The notes beneath the pieces were generated by a model. The model saw nothing but the letters and a program-made list of their open reading frames with translations. It searched no databases and was not told the origin of the DNA. Positions 24,841 to 34,306 of a DNA stretch of 64,000 nucleotides are shown in pieces. The position numbers were made by a program, and so were the translations under genes. The stretch is taken from contig NZ_CP047146.1 of the NCBI RefSeq assembly GCF_009834125.1, positions 6,565,501 through 6,629,500 on the forward strand, read 5' to 3'. Position 1 is the stretch's first letter. Every line of letters begins with the position of its first letter. The stretch comes from Streptomyces sp. GS7. Lineage in GTDB: Bacteria > Actinomycetota > Actinomycetes > Streptomycetales > Streptomycetaceae.

Positions 24841-26784
24841 ATGCACCGTACGCGCACCGCGGTTGCCACCGCCTTCGCCGTGGCCCTTGCCGTGATCCCC
24901 CTGGCGGGCATGTCGGGGCCGTCGCGCGCCGCTCCGGCCGGCAGCAGCGACGCCCGGGACAGCCCCGAGGACGCCGCCGCCGTCACCCCCACCCCGCAGT
25001 CCGTCCGGGACCGCGACGACCACATCACCGTCACCCGGTCCGTGACCGTGGTCGCCGGGCCGCGAACCGACGCCCCGGCACTGGCGCTGGTCACCAGGAC
25101 GCTGAAGGACGCTGGCGCCCGGCATGTCGTACGGGCGGGGAGGGCGCCGTCCGGGGGTGGGCAGCTGACCGTCTACGTGGACGGGGCGGGCGCGGCCCGG
25201 GCGCTGCGGGAGCTGGGCGCGCGCGGCACCGGCGGGTTGCCGGCCGACGGGTACGCGCTGGCCCTCGGCGCCGGCCGGATCGCGCTGGCCGGCCGGGACG
25301 CCACCGGCACGTACTACGCGGCCCAGACGCTGCGTCAGCTGCTGCCGCACCGCGACCGGCCCGGCGCCCGGGTGCGCGGCACCGTCGTGCGGGACTGGCC
25401 GGCCACCCCGCTGCGCGGTGTGATCGAGGGCTTCTACGGGACCCCGTGGTCCCATCAGGCCCGCCTCGACCAGCTCGACTTCTCCGCCGAGCACAAGATG
25501 AACATCTACGTCTACTCCCCCAAGGACGACGCCTACCTCCGGGAGAAGTGGCGCGACCCCTACCCCTCCGACCGGTTGGCGCAGCTGCGGGAACTGGTGG
25601 ACCGGGCGCGGGCGCGGCATGTGGAGTTCACCTATGCGCTCTCCCCCGGCCTGTCCGTCTGCTACAGCTCGGCCGCCGACGTCCAGGCGCTGACGGCCAA
25701 GTTCGGCACGCTGTGGGACATCGGCGTGCGGACCTTCGCGGTGCCGCTGGACGACATCAGCTACACCAGGTGGAACTGCGCCGCCGACAAGGCGCGGTTC
25801 GGGACCGGCGGCGGGGCGGCCGGGGCGGCGCAGGCGCAGCTGCTGAACCGGGTCAACCGGCAGTTCATCGCCCGGCATCCGGGCGCGCAGCCGCTCCAGA
25901 TGGTGCCGACCGAGTACGCCGACCTGAAGTCGTCGCCGTACAAGAAGGCGCTGGCCACCCGGCTGGACCGGAACGTGCTGGTGGAGTGGACGGGCGTGGG
26001 CGTCATCGCGCCGACGATCAGCGTCGGGCAGGCGCGGCAGGCCCGGGAGCTCTTCGGGCACCGGATCCTGCTGTGGGACAACTACCCCGTCAACGACTAC
26101 GTGAGCAAGCGGCTGATGCTCGGGCCGTTCAACGGGCGGGCGCCGGGGGTGCCGGGGCAGCTGGCCGGGATCACCGCGAACCCGATGATCCAGCCCGCCG
26201 CGTCCGAGCTGGCGCTGCACACCGTGGCCGACTACGTGTGGAACGACCGGGCGTACGACGCGCGGGCGTCCTGGCGGGACGCGATCCGGGAGCTGGCCGG
26301 CGGCGACGCCCGTACGGAGAGCGCGCTGCGCACCTTCGCGGACGTCAACTACACCTCGGCCATCAACCCGCATCAGGCGCCCGAACTGGCCGCCGCCATC
26401 GCCCGGTTCCGGAAGGACGGCCGGCCCGGGCGGTTGGACGCGGTGCTGCGCCGCCTCCAGAACGCGCCGGCCGTGCTGCGCGACCGGCTCGACTCCCGGG
26501 CGTTCGTCCGGGAGAGCGGGCCGTGGCTGGACGCCACCCGCGCCTGGGGGGTCGCGGCCCGCGACGCACTCCGGCTGATCGAGGCGGACCGGGCGGGCGA
26601 CACCGCCACGGCCCGGCAACTGCGGGGACGGATCCCGGAGTTGGTCAGGACGGCGAAGTCGTACGTCTATGTCGACATGAAGGGGAAGCGGATCCCGGTG
26701 GTGGTCGGCGACGGGGTGCTGGACACCTTCGTCGCGGACGCGCTGGGCGGGCACGGCGCGTCCCGGGCGGCGCGGGCCCGCTGA
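24841..26784 (+). CDS. Secreted beta-N-acetylglucosaminidase (GH84 family)
   Basis: 647 aa from ATG 24841 with a GAGGA-type RBS. A Sec signal peptide is followed by an N-terminal alpha/beta domain (YALALGAGRIALAGRDATGT) and a TIM barrel beginning RGVIEGFYGTPWSHQARLDQ. The GH84 catalytic Asp pair is at 304-305 (VPLDDIS). Further marks are LLWDNYPVND and NPMIQPAASELAL. These enzymes remove GlcNAc from glycoproteins or hyaluronan by substrate-assisted catalysis. Many relatives carry C-terminal carbohydrate-binding or sortase parts; this one ends after the helical domain. Confidence 0.88.
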   Translation: MHRTRTAVATAFAVALAVIPLAGMSGPSRAAPAGSSDARDSPEDAAAVTPTPQSVRDRDDHITVTRSVTVVAGPRTDAPALALVTRTLKDAGARHVVRAGRAPSGGGQLTVYVDGAGAARALRELGARGTGGLPADGYALALGAGRIALAGRDATGTYYAAQTLRQLLPHRDRPGARVRGTVVRDWPATPLRGVIEGFYGTPWSHQARLDQLDFSAEHKMNIYVYSPKDDAYLREKWRDPYPSDRLAQLRELVDRARARHVEFTYALSPGLSVCYSSAADVQALTAKFGTLWDIGVRTFAVPLDDISYTRWNCAADKARFGTGGGAAGAAQAQLLNRVNRQFIARHPGAQPLQMVPTEYADLKSSPYKKALATRLDRNVLVEWTGVGVIAPTISVGQARQARELFGHRILLWDNYPVNDYVSKRLMLGPFNGRAPGVPGQLAGITANPMIQPAASELALHTVADYVWNDRAYDARASWRDAIRELAGGDARTESALRTFADVNYTSAINPHQAPELAAAIARFRKDGRPGRLDAVLRRLQNAPAVLRDRLDSRAFVRESGPWLDATRAWGVAARDALRLIEADRAGDTATARQLRGRIPELVRTAKSYVYVDMKGKRIPVVVGDGVLDTFVADALGGHGASRAARAR

Positions 26785-26942
26785 CCGGTCCGGGCGCCGG
26801 GCGGGACGGGCGGCCGGGCGGGCGGGCGGCGATGAGGTGATTCCGCGCTGACCCGGGCGGGCGTCCTCCGTGCCGGAGGGGTGGCCGGGCCCTAATCTGA
26901 GGCCCCGGCCACCCGCCTCGCGCCCCACCGGAGGAGATCCGC

Positions 26943-27617
26943 ATGGCCCGACCCGCCGCCCCCCGGCCGAGCGCCGCCGCCGTCCTCGACGACGCGGTGC
27001 GCGCGCTCGCCCCGGACCCGGACGCCAACCGGCTCGTCCGCCGTATCGCCACCGGCGAGGCGCCGCGCTCGGTGTTCACCACCTTCGCCCTGGAGCAGCA
27101 CCAGATCATCGACGCCGACCGGATCAGCTTCCAGCATCTGGCGCGCCGGGCGGACGGCGATCCGCCGATGGCCGACTTCTTCGATCTGCTCGCCCAGGGG
27201 GAGGCGCTGGCCCTGGAGCAGCTGGCCGCGCTGGCGGACGCCTGCGGGCTGACCGGCCGGGACCTCGCCGCGTACCAGCCGCGCCCCGGCTGCCAGGCGT
27301 ACCCCTCCTACGCGGCGCGCCTCGCGCTGAGCGCCGAGCCGGCCGACGCCGCCATCGCGATCACCGCCAACTTCTCGGCCTGGAGCGGCTATTGCGCCAC
27401 GGTCCACACCGCGATGCGGGAGCACTACGACTTCTCCGAAGCGGCCCGCGGGTTCTTCGCGCTGTTCGCCCGGCCCTCGCCGGAGCTGGCGTCCCGGGCC
27501 CGTGCGGCGGTGCAGCACGGCATCGACACCGGCCAGGCGCGGCCGGCGGCGGCGCACCGCTACGGGCGGCTGCTGCAGGCGTACGAGGTGATGTTCTGGA
27601 ACTCGGTCGACGAGTGA
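26943..27617 (+). CDS. TenA/THI-4-like protein
   Basis: 224 aa, all-helical. Stretches such as FTTFALEQHQIIDADRISFQ, YAARLALSAEPADAAIAIT and FSAWSGYCATVHTAMREHYD fit the TenA/PqqC/haem-oxygenase-like fold. A true thiaminase II needs a Cys and a Glu pair in the pocket; the Cys in GYC is a candidate but I cannot confirm it. Bacterial members degrade thiamine products or are annotated as regulators. RBS GGAGGAG lies ahead of ATG 26943. Confidence 0.6.
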   Translation: MARPAAPRPSAAAVLDDAVRALAPDPDANRLVRRIATGEAPRSVFTTFALEQHQIIDADRISFQHLARRADGDPPMADFFDLLAQGEALALEQLAALADACGLTGRDLAAYQPRPGCQAYPSYAARLALSAEPADAAIAITANFSAWSGYCATVHTAMREHYDFSEAARGFFALFARPSPELASRARAAVQHGIDTGQARPAAAHRYGRLLQAYEVMFWNSVDE

Positions 27618-27684
27618 CCCGTTCCCCGCGCGCCGGAGCCGCACCGGCGGCGTCGACGGGCGGGACCGGTGAACGGACGGACGG

Positions 27685-27711
27685 GCGCCCCTGACCGGTT
27701 GTCGGGGGCGC
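27685..27711. terminator. Terminator between convergent genes
   Basis: An 11-bp stem (27685-27695 with 27701-27711, one G-U pair) with a CGGTT loop, lying 17 bp before the allantoicase stop on the opposite strand. It serves both converging genes. Confidence 0.7.
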
Positions 27712-27727
27712 GCGCCCGCCGGGTGCG

Positions 27728-28858
27728 TCAGCCGCCCAGTTCGCGGTGCCGGGCCTCCAGCCGTGCGGCCCCCTCGGGCGTGAGGGAGCCGTGCAACCGG
27801 AGCCGCGCGATCCCGCCGTCGGGGAAGATGTCCATCCGTACGTGGGTCACCGCGGGCGCGTCGTGCAGCAGGAAGCGGTGGACGGTGTCGGGCTGGAGCC
27901 GGGTGCGCGGCAGCAGTTCCACCCAGTCGCCGCTCTCCCCGTCGCGGCCCGACAGGCCCGCCCAGCCGGCCGCGTTGCCCTTGAGGTAGCCGGTGTCGAT
28001 CTCCACGGCGCGGATCACGGACTGCCCGGTGAGGCGGTAGCGGACCCAGTCGTTGCCATGGCTGCGGCGGCGCCGGGTCTCCCAGCCGTCGTCCATCTTG
28101 CGGGAGCGGCCCGGCTGGATGGTGTTGGTGGGCGAGGAGTAGAAGCGGTCCGAGGCGTCCTCGACCTGGCCGCCGTTCTCCAGCGCGGCGAGGTCGAAGG
28201 TGCCCAGCGCGGCCAGCCAGCGGGGCGCCGGGACGACCTCGCCGTGCACCCGGAGGCGGGCGATCCCGCCGTCGGGGTGCTGGTTGAGCCGGAGGTGGGT
28301 GAAACGCTGTGCGGCGTCGACGGCGAAGCCGTTGGCCGCGTGCCCGCCGATGGCGGTGCGCGGGACGAGCGGGGTCCACTTGACGTCGTCGGCGAGGAGT
28401 TCGGCCGCCGACGGGGAGCCGTCGACGCAGGTGCCCTCGATGCTGACGGACTGCGGATAGTTGCCGCGGAAGTGGGCGGTGTCGACGACGATGCCGTGGA
28501 TCACGCCGGGTGCACCGAGCCGGATCAGCGCCCAGTCGCGGTCCTCCTCGGCCGGGAACGGGTGGGCCCCGTCGGTGCCGCGGCGCCGCCGGGTCTCCCA
28601 GCCGTCCATGATCTTGCCCTTGTGGCCGAACGCCTCGGGGTCGAAGTGGGCGGCCCCGGGCGTCAGGAGGTTCTCCCGTTCGGCGAAGAACTCGTCGTTG
28701 GCGGCGAGCACGCCCGCGCCGAGCCGCCGGTCGGCGAGGTCGGGGAGGTGGGTGAAGGGGAAGCCGTCCGGGCCCGGGGTGCGGTAGTCGGCGTACGGGT
28801 CGCCGCCTCCGTAGGGGTCGGCGTCGCCGGTGTAGCGGGGTATGTCGCCGGTGGTCAT
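27728..28858 (-). CDS. alc: Allantoicase
   Basis: 376 aa. The protein is an internal duplication of the allantoicase repeat. First copy: [20 protein letters not shown], then [20 protein letters not shown] and RGNYP. Second copy: [20 protein letters not shown], then [17 protein letters not shown]. Each copy ends with LRVHGEV or LRLHGSL. It hydrolyses allantoate to ureidoglycolate and urea. Its start overlaps the allantoinase stop by 4 bp, so the two steps are translated together. Confidence 0.93.
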   Translation of the reverse strand: MTTGDIPRYTGDADPYGGGDPYADYRTPGPDGFPFTHLPDLADRRLGAGVLAANDEFFAERENLLTPGAAHFDPEAFGHKGKIMDGWETRRRRGTDGAHPFPAEEDRDWALIRLGAPGVIHGIVVDTAHFRGNYPQSVSIEGTCVDGSPSAAELLADDVKWTPLVPRTAIGGHAANGFAVDAAQRFTHLRLNQHPDGGIARLRVHGEVVPAPRWLAALGTFDLAALENGGQVEDASDRFYSSPTNTIQPGRSRKMDDGWETRRRRSHGNDWVRYRLTGQSVIRAVEIDTGYLKGNAAGWAGLSGRDGESGDWVELLPRTRLQPDTVHRFLLHDAPAVTHVRMDIFPDGGIARLRLHGSLTPEGAARLEARHRELGG

Positions 28859-30195
28859 GCGCGCGGCCTTTCCAGGAGCTCGCCGGTGGGTTCGGCGAGG
28901 GTGGTGCCGTCGTTGATCCGCCGGCCGCGCAGCCAGGTGGACCGGACGACGCCGTGGAGGGTCCGGCCCGCGTAGGCGGTGATCTTGTTGCGGTGCTGGA
29001 GGGCCTGCGGGTCGACGGTGAAGGTCTCGTCGGGGGCCAGGACCGCGAAGTCGGCGTCCCGGCCGGGCTCGATGGCGCCCTTCTGGTGGAGGCCGACCAG
29101 TTCCGCCGGGGCGGCCGACATCCAGCGGACCACGTCCTCCAGGGTGTGGCCGCGCTCGCGGGCGGCGGTCCAGATGGCGGGCAGGCCGAGCTGGAGGGAG
29201 GAGATGCCGCCCCAGGCGGTGCCGAAGTCACCGGACTTGAGGTCGGCGGTGGAGGGCGAGTGGTCGGAGACGATGCAGTCGATGGTGCCGTCGGCCAGGC
29301 CTGCCCACAGCGCGTCCTGGTTGCCGGCCTCGCGGATCGGCGGGCAGCACTTGAACTCCGTGGCGCCGTCCGGGATTTCCTCGGCGGTCAGGGTCAGGAA
29401 GTGCGGGCAGGACTCGACGGTGATCCGGACGCCCTCGGCCTTGGCGGCGGCGATCAGCGGCAGGGCGTCGGCGGAGGACAGGTGCAGGACGTGCACCCGG
29501 GCGTCCAGGCGCTTGGCGAGGGCGATCAGCCCGGCGATGGCGTCGTTCTCGGAGACCCGGGGGCGGGAGGCGAGGAAGTCGGCGTACTTGGGGCCGTGCG
29601 CCTCGGGGGCCGCCTCCAGGTGGCCGGGGTCCTCGGCGTGCACGATCAGCAGTCCGCCGAAGCCGGCGATCTCGCCGAGCGCGGCGGCCAGCTGCTCCTG
29701 GTCGACCTCGGGGAACTCCTCGACGCCGGACGGCGACAGGAAGCACTTGAAGCCGAACACCCCGGCCTCGTGCAGCGGGCGCAGGTCCTTGACGTTGCCG
29801 GGGATGGCGCCGCCCCAGAAGCCGACGTCGATGTGCGCCTTGCTGCGGGCGACCTCGCGCTTGGTGTCGAGGTGGGCGGTGGTGGTGGTCGGCGGGAGGC
29901 TGTTGAGCGGCATGTCCACGAGCGTGGTGATGCCGCCGGCCGCGGCGGCGCGGGTGGCGGTCCAGAAGCCCTCCCACTCGGTGCGGCCGGGGTCGTTGAC
30001 GTGTACGTGGGTGTCCACGAGGCCGGGCAGCAGGACGTCGTCACCGAAGTCCTCGACCCGCGCCCCGGCCGGGGCCTCGGCGTCGTGCGGCAGGACGGCC
30101 GCGATCTTCCCGTCCCTGACGGTGACCGTCGCGGCGCGGGTCCCCTCGGGGGTGACGACGCGCGTGGAACGCAGCACCAGCACTGTTTCGGACAC
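28855..30195 (-). CDS. allB: Allantoinase
   Basis: 446 aa from GTG 30195, with GAGGAGG 7 nt upstream; an upstream ATG adds 10 residues but lacks this RBS. Cyclic amidohydrolase fold with [20 protein letters not shown] (HxH metal site), the carbamylated Lys in [11 protein letters not shown], His in [19 protein letters not shown] and the catalytic Asp in IVSDHSPST. It opens allantoin to allantoate. A perfect TTCAACA-N3-TGTTGAA palindrome lies 126 bp upstream. It is first in a two-gene operon with allantoicase. Confidence 0.94.
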   Translation of the reverse strand: MSETVLVLRSTRVVTPEGTRAATVTVRDGKIAAVLPHDAEAPAGARVEDFGDDVLLPGLVDTHVHVNDPGRTEWEGFWTATRAAAAGGITTLVDMPLNSLPPTTTTAHLDTKREVARSKAHIDVGFWGGAIPGNVKDLRPLHEAGVFGFKCFLSPSGVEEFPEVDQEQLAAALGEIAGFGGLLIVHAEDPGHLEAAPEAHGPKYADFLASRPRVSENDAIAGLIALAKRLDARVHVLHLSSADALPLIAAAKAEGVRITVESCPHFLTLTAEEIPDGATEFKCCPPIREAGNQDALWAGLADGTIDCIVSDHSPSTADLKSGDFGTAWGGISSLQLGLPAIWTAARERGHTLEDVVRWMSAAPAELVGLHQKGAIEPGRDADFAVLAPDETFTVDPQALQHRNKITAYAGRTLHGVVRSTWLRGRRINDGTTLAEPTGELLERPRA

Positions 30196-30320
30196 CCAGT
30201 ACCTCCTCGTATGGTTCTCTTCCATGGTCGCGGGCCGGCGGCCGAGGGGCGCGCCCGCCGGGGGCCGCGGGGCCCCCGGCGCGCAACCCTCGGGACGGAT
30301 CCGCCGGCCGGCATACGGAA

Positions 30321-30337
30321 TTCAACAGTCTGTTGAA
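30321..30337. promoter_or_regulatory. TTCAACA-N3-TGTTGAA operator upstream of allB
   Basis: A perfect 17-bp palindrome, TTCAACA-GTC-TGTTGAA, between allB and the end of the permease gene. Read on the minus strand it continues as TGTTGAAT, which could be a -35 element, though no good -10 follows. The same motif occurs at uraD, katA and, degenerate, at aceB. Confidence 0.75.
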
Positions 30338-30364
30338 CGAGTCTTCACTCCGGACCCCGGCCCG

Positions 30365-31918
30365 TCAAGACCCCTTCGCCACCACGGGAGCCGCCCCGGC
30401 ACCGGTCCGCCCCGGCTGCTCGGCCGCCTCCTCGACCCCGGCCCTGACCTGCGACGGGATGATCTCCTGCGGGATCGGGCCGGCGCCCGCCGCGGCCCGG
30501 GAGCGGCCGGAGACCAGGACGTAGAGCAGCCCTGAGAGCGCCATCCCGAAGATCCAGGAGAACGGTGCCACGGCGCCGAAGGCCGGTATCAGCGCCAGCG
30601 AGGCCGCGACCGCGGCGGCCGGCAGAAAGGCGATCACGGCCTTCGGGTTGTAGCCCCGCCGGTAGAAGTACGCCCCCTCGGCATCGGCCGAAAACAGCGC
30701 GTCGACATCGATCCGGCCGCGCCGCACCAGGTAGTAGTCGACGAGCAGGATCGCCACCAGCGGGCCGAGGAAGGCCCCCAGCGCCCCCAGGAAGTACTGG
30801 ATCACCAGCGCCGAGGAGTACAGCTTCCACGGCAGGACCAGGATGGCCAGCACCGCGGTGATCATGCCGCCGCGCTTGAAGTCCAGGTACTTCGGCGCGA
30901 GGTTGGCGAAGTCGTAGGCGGGCGAGACGAAGTTGGCCACGACGTTGATGCCAATGGTGGCGATGATGAAGGCGAGCGCGCCGATCACGGTGACCACCGG
31001 ATCGTCGATCTTCTGGATCACCTTCACCGGGTCGTAGATCGCCTCACCGAAGACCGAGATGGTGCCCGCGGTGACCAGGACGGCGACCACCGCGAAGGCG
31101 GTGAAGTTCACCGGCAGGCCGATCAGGTTGCCCCGCCGGTAGGAGCGGTGGTCGGGCGTGAAGCGGGCGAAGTCGGCGTAGTTGAGGACCAGGGTGAGGA
31201 AGGTGGCCACGGTCAGGCTGACCGCGATCAGGCTCTGCCGGGCCTGCGCGGCGCCGCCGAGGCCGGTGAGACTGCGGGTCAGCGAGATGTCGCCGTGCGC
31301 CGTGACGACCAGGTAGACCGCCAGCGCGAGGACGACGAGCCAGACCACCGGCCCGGTCGCGAAGTCCTGCACCTTCCGGATGAACTCCATGCCCCGGGTC
31401 AGCAGGACGGCCTGCAGCCCCCACATCACCAGGAACGCGATCCAGCCGAGGGTGGACAGCCCCAGCACCGAGTTGTGGTCGTAGGCGTCCAGGCCGGGCG
31501 CGATCTGGAGCGTCAGCAGCACCACGGCGGTGGACGCCAGCCAGGTCTGGATGCCGTACCAGGCCACGGCCATCACCGCCCGCAGCAGGGCCGGGATGTT
31601 GGCTCCGTAGACGCCCCAGCTGGCGCGGGCGAGCACCGGGTAGGGGACGCCGGTCCGGTGCCCCGCGTGACCCATCCGGTTCATCAGCCAGTACACGATC
31701 GTGATGCCGGCCAGCAGCGCGAGGAACACCTCCCAGGCCGGCAGGCCGAGCACGAAGAGGCTGGCGGCGAAGGCGTAGTTGCTGATCGCGTGGGTGTCCG
31801 ACATCCACAGCGCGAAGACGCTGTAGGTGCCCCATGTGCGTTCCGGGGCGGGCGCGAGGTCCTCGTTGAAGAGCCGCGGGTCCGGCGGCGCCGGGCGGTG
31901 TTGCGGGGGTGTGCTCAT
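30365..31918 (-). CDS. NCS1-family nucleobase/allantoin:cation symporter
   Basis: 517 aa from ATG 31918 with GGGAGGAC upstream. Twelve hydrophobic segments. NCS1 marks: NEDLAPAPERTWGTYSVFAL at the N-terminus, WMSDTHAISNYAFAASLF, GVPYPVLARASWGVYGANIP and NYADFARFTPDHRSYRRGNL. Substrates of the family are allantoin, uracil, cytosine and hydantoins. The neighbours (allantoinase on one side, a hydantoin-racemase-like gene on the other) make allantoin the best guess. Confidence 0.87.
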   Translation of the reverse strand: MSTPPQHRPAPPDPRLFNEDLAPAPERTWGTYSVFALWMSDTHAISNYAFAASLFVLGLPAWEVFLALLAGITIVYWLMNRMGHAGHRTGVPYPVLARASWGVYGANIPALLRAVMAVAWYGIQTWLASTAVVLLTLQIAPGLDAYDHNSVLGLSTLGWIAFLVMWGLQAVLLTRGMEFIRKVQDFATGPVVWLVVLALAVYLVVTAHGDISLTRSLTGLGGAAQARQSLIAVSLTVATFLTLVLNYADFARFTPDHRSYRRGNLIGLPVNFTAFAVVAVLVTAGTISVFGEAIYDPVKVIQKIDDPVVTVIGALAFIIATIGINVVANFVSPAYDFANLAPKYLDFKRGGMITAVLAILVLPWKLYSSALVIQYFLGALGAFLGPLVAILLVDYYLVRRGRIDVDALFSADAEGAYFYRRGYNPKAVIAFLPAAAVAASLALIPAFGAVAPFSWIFGMALSGLLYVLVSGRSRAAAGAGPIPQEIIPSQVRAGVEEAAEQPGRTGAGAAPVVAKGS

Positions 31919-31965
31919 GTGTCCTCCCAGGCAGATTGGGTGGATCTCGGATGTCAGCGTAGTTG

Positions 31966-32760
31966 TCAGATGTCTGATGTCTGTGCGGAAAAATCGGTGT
32001 GCCGTGTGGCGCCCTGCGACAACGCGGTGCCACGGGCGAGGTGGCTGCTCAGCGGCCAGGAGCCGATGGCCTTCGGGCGCGGCGGCGCGAAGCTGCGCCC
32101 CGTACTGGTGGTGAGCCCGAGGCCGACGACCGCCTCCGCGAACTTCACCGCGGCGGCCACCCCGTCCACGACGGGCACCCCGAGCGCCGCGGAGACCGTC
32201 TCCTGGAGTCCGGCCATCCCGCCGCACCCGAGGCAGATCACCTCGGCCCCGGCCCGGACCACCTCACGCGCCGTCTCGACGACCACCTCTACCGTCCGCC
32301 GGGGGTCCTCCTCCAGCTCCAGGACGCCGAGCCCGGTGCCGCGTACGGCGGCGCAGCGCTGGAGCAGCCCGGCGGTCAGCAGCCGGTCCCGGATCTGCGG
32401 TACGGAGCGGTCGAGGGTGGTGACGATCCCGTACGCGTGCCCCAGCATCATCGCCATCTGGGCGGCGCTCTCGGTGATGTCCAGGACGGGGACGTCCAGC
32501 AGCTCCTGGGCGCCCTCCCGGCCCGGTTCACCGAAGCCCGCCATGACCAGCGCGTCGAAGGGCGCGTCCAGGGTGGCCAGCCGGTCCAGGACGGCGGCGG
32601 CGCTGAGATACCCCTCGAAGTGGCCCTCGATCGACTCGGGACCCCACAGGGGTTCGGTGGCGAGGACCTCGGTGCCCGGTGCGGCGACCGCGGTGGCGGT
32701 CGCGCGGATCGAGGCGGTCATGGAAGCCGTGGTGTTCGGGTTCATGACGAGCAGGCGCAT
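31966..32760 (-). CDS. Asp/Glu/hydantoin racemase-superfamily protein, first Cys replaced
   Basis: 264 aa. It opens MRLLVMNPNTTASMTASIRA, the family start. The second catalytic Cys is present (CLGCGGM, Cys179), but the first motif reads VMAGFGEPG, so Gly75 stands where hydantoin and allantoin racemases have Cys. The enzyme may use one Cys, or act as a decarboxylase or isomerase rather than a racemase. The context suggests allantoin stereochemistry. The last ~25 residues are polar and unusual. A promoter with two TTCC-N7-GGAA-type sites lies just upstream. Confidence 0.75.
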   Translation of the reverse strand: MRLLVMNPNTTASMTASIRATATAVAAPGTEVLATEPLWGPESIEGHFEGYLSAAAVLDRLATLDAPFDALVMAGFGEPGREGAQELLDVPVLDITESAAQMAMMLGHAYGIVTTLDRSVPQIRDRLLTAGLLQRCAAVRGTGLGVLELEEDPRRTVEVVVETAREVVRAGAEVICLGCGGMAGLQETVSAALGVPVVDGVAAAVKFAEAVVGLGLTTSTGRSFAPPRPKAIGSWPLSSHLARGTALSQGATRHTDFSAQTSDI

Positions 32761-32782
32761 GACGCTCCAGCCATTTGGAGGA

Positions 32783-32845
32783 TTCCACAGAATGGACAGT
32801 AGGTTTCGCGGAGCAGAACGTAGCTATGGCCACTGGCACCGTCAA
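32783..32845 (-). promoter_or_regulatory. Promoter with paired TTCC-N7-GGAA-type operators (racemase gene)
   Basis: On the minus strand: -35 TTGACG (32840-32845), 17-bp spacer, -10 TACGTT (32817-32822). One operator-like site, TTTC-N7-AGAA, lies at 32804-32818 and overlaps the -10 by two bases. A better one, TTCC-N7-GGAC, lies at 32783-32797, exactly 21 bp on. The same spacing occurs at hyi and aceB. Confidence 0.6.
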
Positions 32846-33018
32846 GAGATCTGCGCAAGGACGTGGCACCTTGGGACATACAGGCCCTGACCGGCGGGAA
32901 CGACTGTGCGATAGGCCGTGTGCCTGCGCGGTGTGACCGGTAGGCTGCTCCGGTCGGGCCCGGCGCCCGCAAGCACCAGAGCCGAGACCGATCAGACCCG
33001 CCCCGAAAGGAACGCGAC

Positions 33019-33822
33019 GTGCCGCCGTCCAGCGCCAGCACCTCCGCCGCCGAAGCCAAGCCCGCAGGCGCCAGCGGCGGCGTCCAGTCCCTTGAGCGCG
33101 CCTTCGACCTCCTGGAGCGGATGGCCGACGCGGGGGGCGAGGTCGGGCTGAGCGAGCTGTCCACCAGCAGCGGACTGCCGCTCCCCACCATCCACCGCCT
33201 GATGCGCACGCTCGTCGCCTGCGGCTACGTCCGGCAGCAGCCCAACCGCCGGTACGCCCTCGGCCCGCGCCTGATCCGGCTCGGTGAGAGCGCCTCGCGG
33301 CTGCTGGGCACCTGGGCGCGCCCGTTCCTGGCCCGCCTGGTGGAGGAGACCGGCGAGACCGCCAACATGGCGCTCCTCGACGGCGACGAGATCGTCTACG
33401 TGGCCCAGGTCCCGTCCCGGCACGCGGTCCGCATGTTCACCGAGGTCGGCCGCCGGGTGCTGCCGCACTCCACGGGCGTCGGCAAGGCCCTGCTGGCCAA
33501 CCACCCGCCGGAGGAGGTCCGCGCCCTGCTCGGCCGTACGGGCATGCCGGCCGCGACCGAGAAGACCATCACCGACCCGGACCGCTTCCTCGACGCGCTC
33601 GCCGAGGTCCGCCGGCTCGGCTACGCGGTCGACGACAACGAGCAGGAGATCGGCGTCCGCTGCTTCGCGGTCCCGGTGCCCAACTCCCCCACCTCGGCGG
33701 CCATCTCCATCTCGGGCCCGACGGGCCGGGTGACGGAGGCGTCCACGGACAAGATCGTGCCGGTGCTCCAGGACGTCGCGGCGCAGCTGTCGGTGGCGCT
33801 CGCCAACCAGACGCCGGCGTAA
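33019..33822 (+). CDS. allR: IclR-family regulator, AllR-like
   Basis: 267 aa from GTG 33019 with AAAGGAA upstream. A disordered Ala/Ser N-tail, then the winged helix (VQSLERAFDLLERMADAGGE, LSTSSGLPLPTIHRLMRTLV), then an IclR effector domain (TANMALLDGDEIVYVAQVPS, LPHSTGVGKALLAN, GYAVDDNEQEIGVRCFAVPV). Effector pockets of this type bind glyoxylate or ureides. In S. coelicolor an IclR protein called AllR sits with the allantoin genes and represses them; the context here is the same. It is divergent from the racemase gene. Confidence 0.85.
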   Translation: MPPSSASTSAAEAKPAGASGGVQSLERAFDLLERMADAGGEVGLSELSTSSGLPLPTIHRLMRTLVACGYVRQQPNRRYALGPRLIRLGESASRLLGTWARPFLARLVEETGETANMALLDGDEIVYVAQVPSRHAVRMFTEVGRRVLPHSTGVGKALLANHPPEEVRALLGRTGMPAATEKTITDPDRFLDALAEVRRLGYAVDDNEQEIGVRCFAVPVPNSPTSAAISISGPTGRVTEASTDKIVPVLQDVAAQLSVALANQTPA

Positions 33823-33851
33823 GGAAGCAGGGCAGGCGGTAAGGCAGGAAG

Positions 33852-33903
33852 CTGCCGGGGCGGTCGAACTCCCCCTGGGGGGTCAGCGCCCCCTCGGCAG
33901 CCG
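33852..33903. terminator. Terminator between convergent genes
   Basis: An outer imperfect stem pairs GCTGCCGGGGCG with the CGCCCC and CGGCAGC segments near 33887-33902, and an inner stem pairs ACTCCCCC with GGGGGT. It lies just after allR and overlaps the end of the gene at 33883. Confidence 0.5.
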
Positions 33904-34257
33904 GCCGAACCGGTCGATCCGCTCGCGGACCTCGGTCAGCGCGGGCGACAGCGCGCTCACCGAGCCGACCGCCCCGGCGATCAGCAGCAGCGAGCGGCGC
34001 AATCGCGGCACCTCCGGCATCCCGTGGCTCATCATCGCGTCCAGAGCGGCCAGTTCGTCATCGGCGGCGGCACGGTCCGGTAACTCCCCGGGCAGCACGG
34101 CAAGTTGGCGGCGCAGCCGGGCCACCGCCCCCCGCAGCTCCTGGATCCGCGGGTCCACGCCGACCCCGGTCACTCGTCTGTCCCTCCGCAGCTGTTCCAC
34201 AACGACGGCGCCCTCCAAGGCCGTTGCCGTTTCGCGATGCGGGACAGTTAACGCCAC
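33883..34257 (-). CDS. DUF5955-like Streptomyces protein
   Basis: 124 aa. Mostly helical: DPRIQELRGAVARLRRQLAV is amphipathic, and RRSLLLIAGAVGSVSALSPA is a hydrophobic C-terminal segment that may touch the membrane. It resembles a short Streptomyces family I recall as DUF5955, without a known function. The start at GTG 34257 is uncertain, and a later start is possible. It sits 49 bp from the kinase gene on the same strand. Confidence 0.6.
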   Translation of the reverse strand: MALTVPHRETATALEGAVVVEQLRRDRRVTGVGVDPRIQELRGAVARLRRQLAVLPGELPDRAAADDELAALDAMMSHGMPEVPRLRRSLLLIAGAVGSVSALSPALTEVRERIDRFGRLPRGR

Positions 34258-34306
34258 TCTGCGCTCCCCGCGCCATACGGAGAGCGAAAAAACCGATCAC
34301 CCGCGC

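Noticed and set aside
24664..26928. A 754-residue frame antisense to the GH84 gene
   Set aside because: Shadow frame; the plus strand shows a complete GH84 enzyme with signal peptide and RBS.
26892..29231. A 779-residue minus-strand frame over TenA, allantoicase and allantoinase
   Set aside because: Overlaps three recognised genes in a wrong frame, Ser/Pro/Arg-rich.
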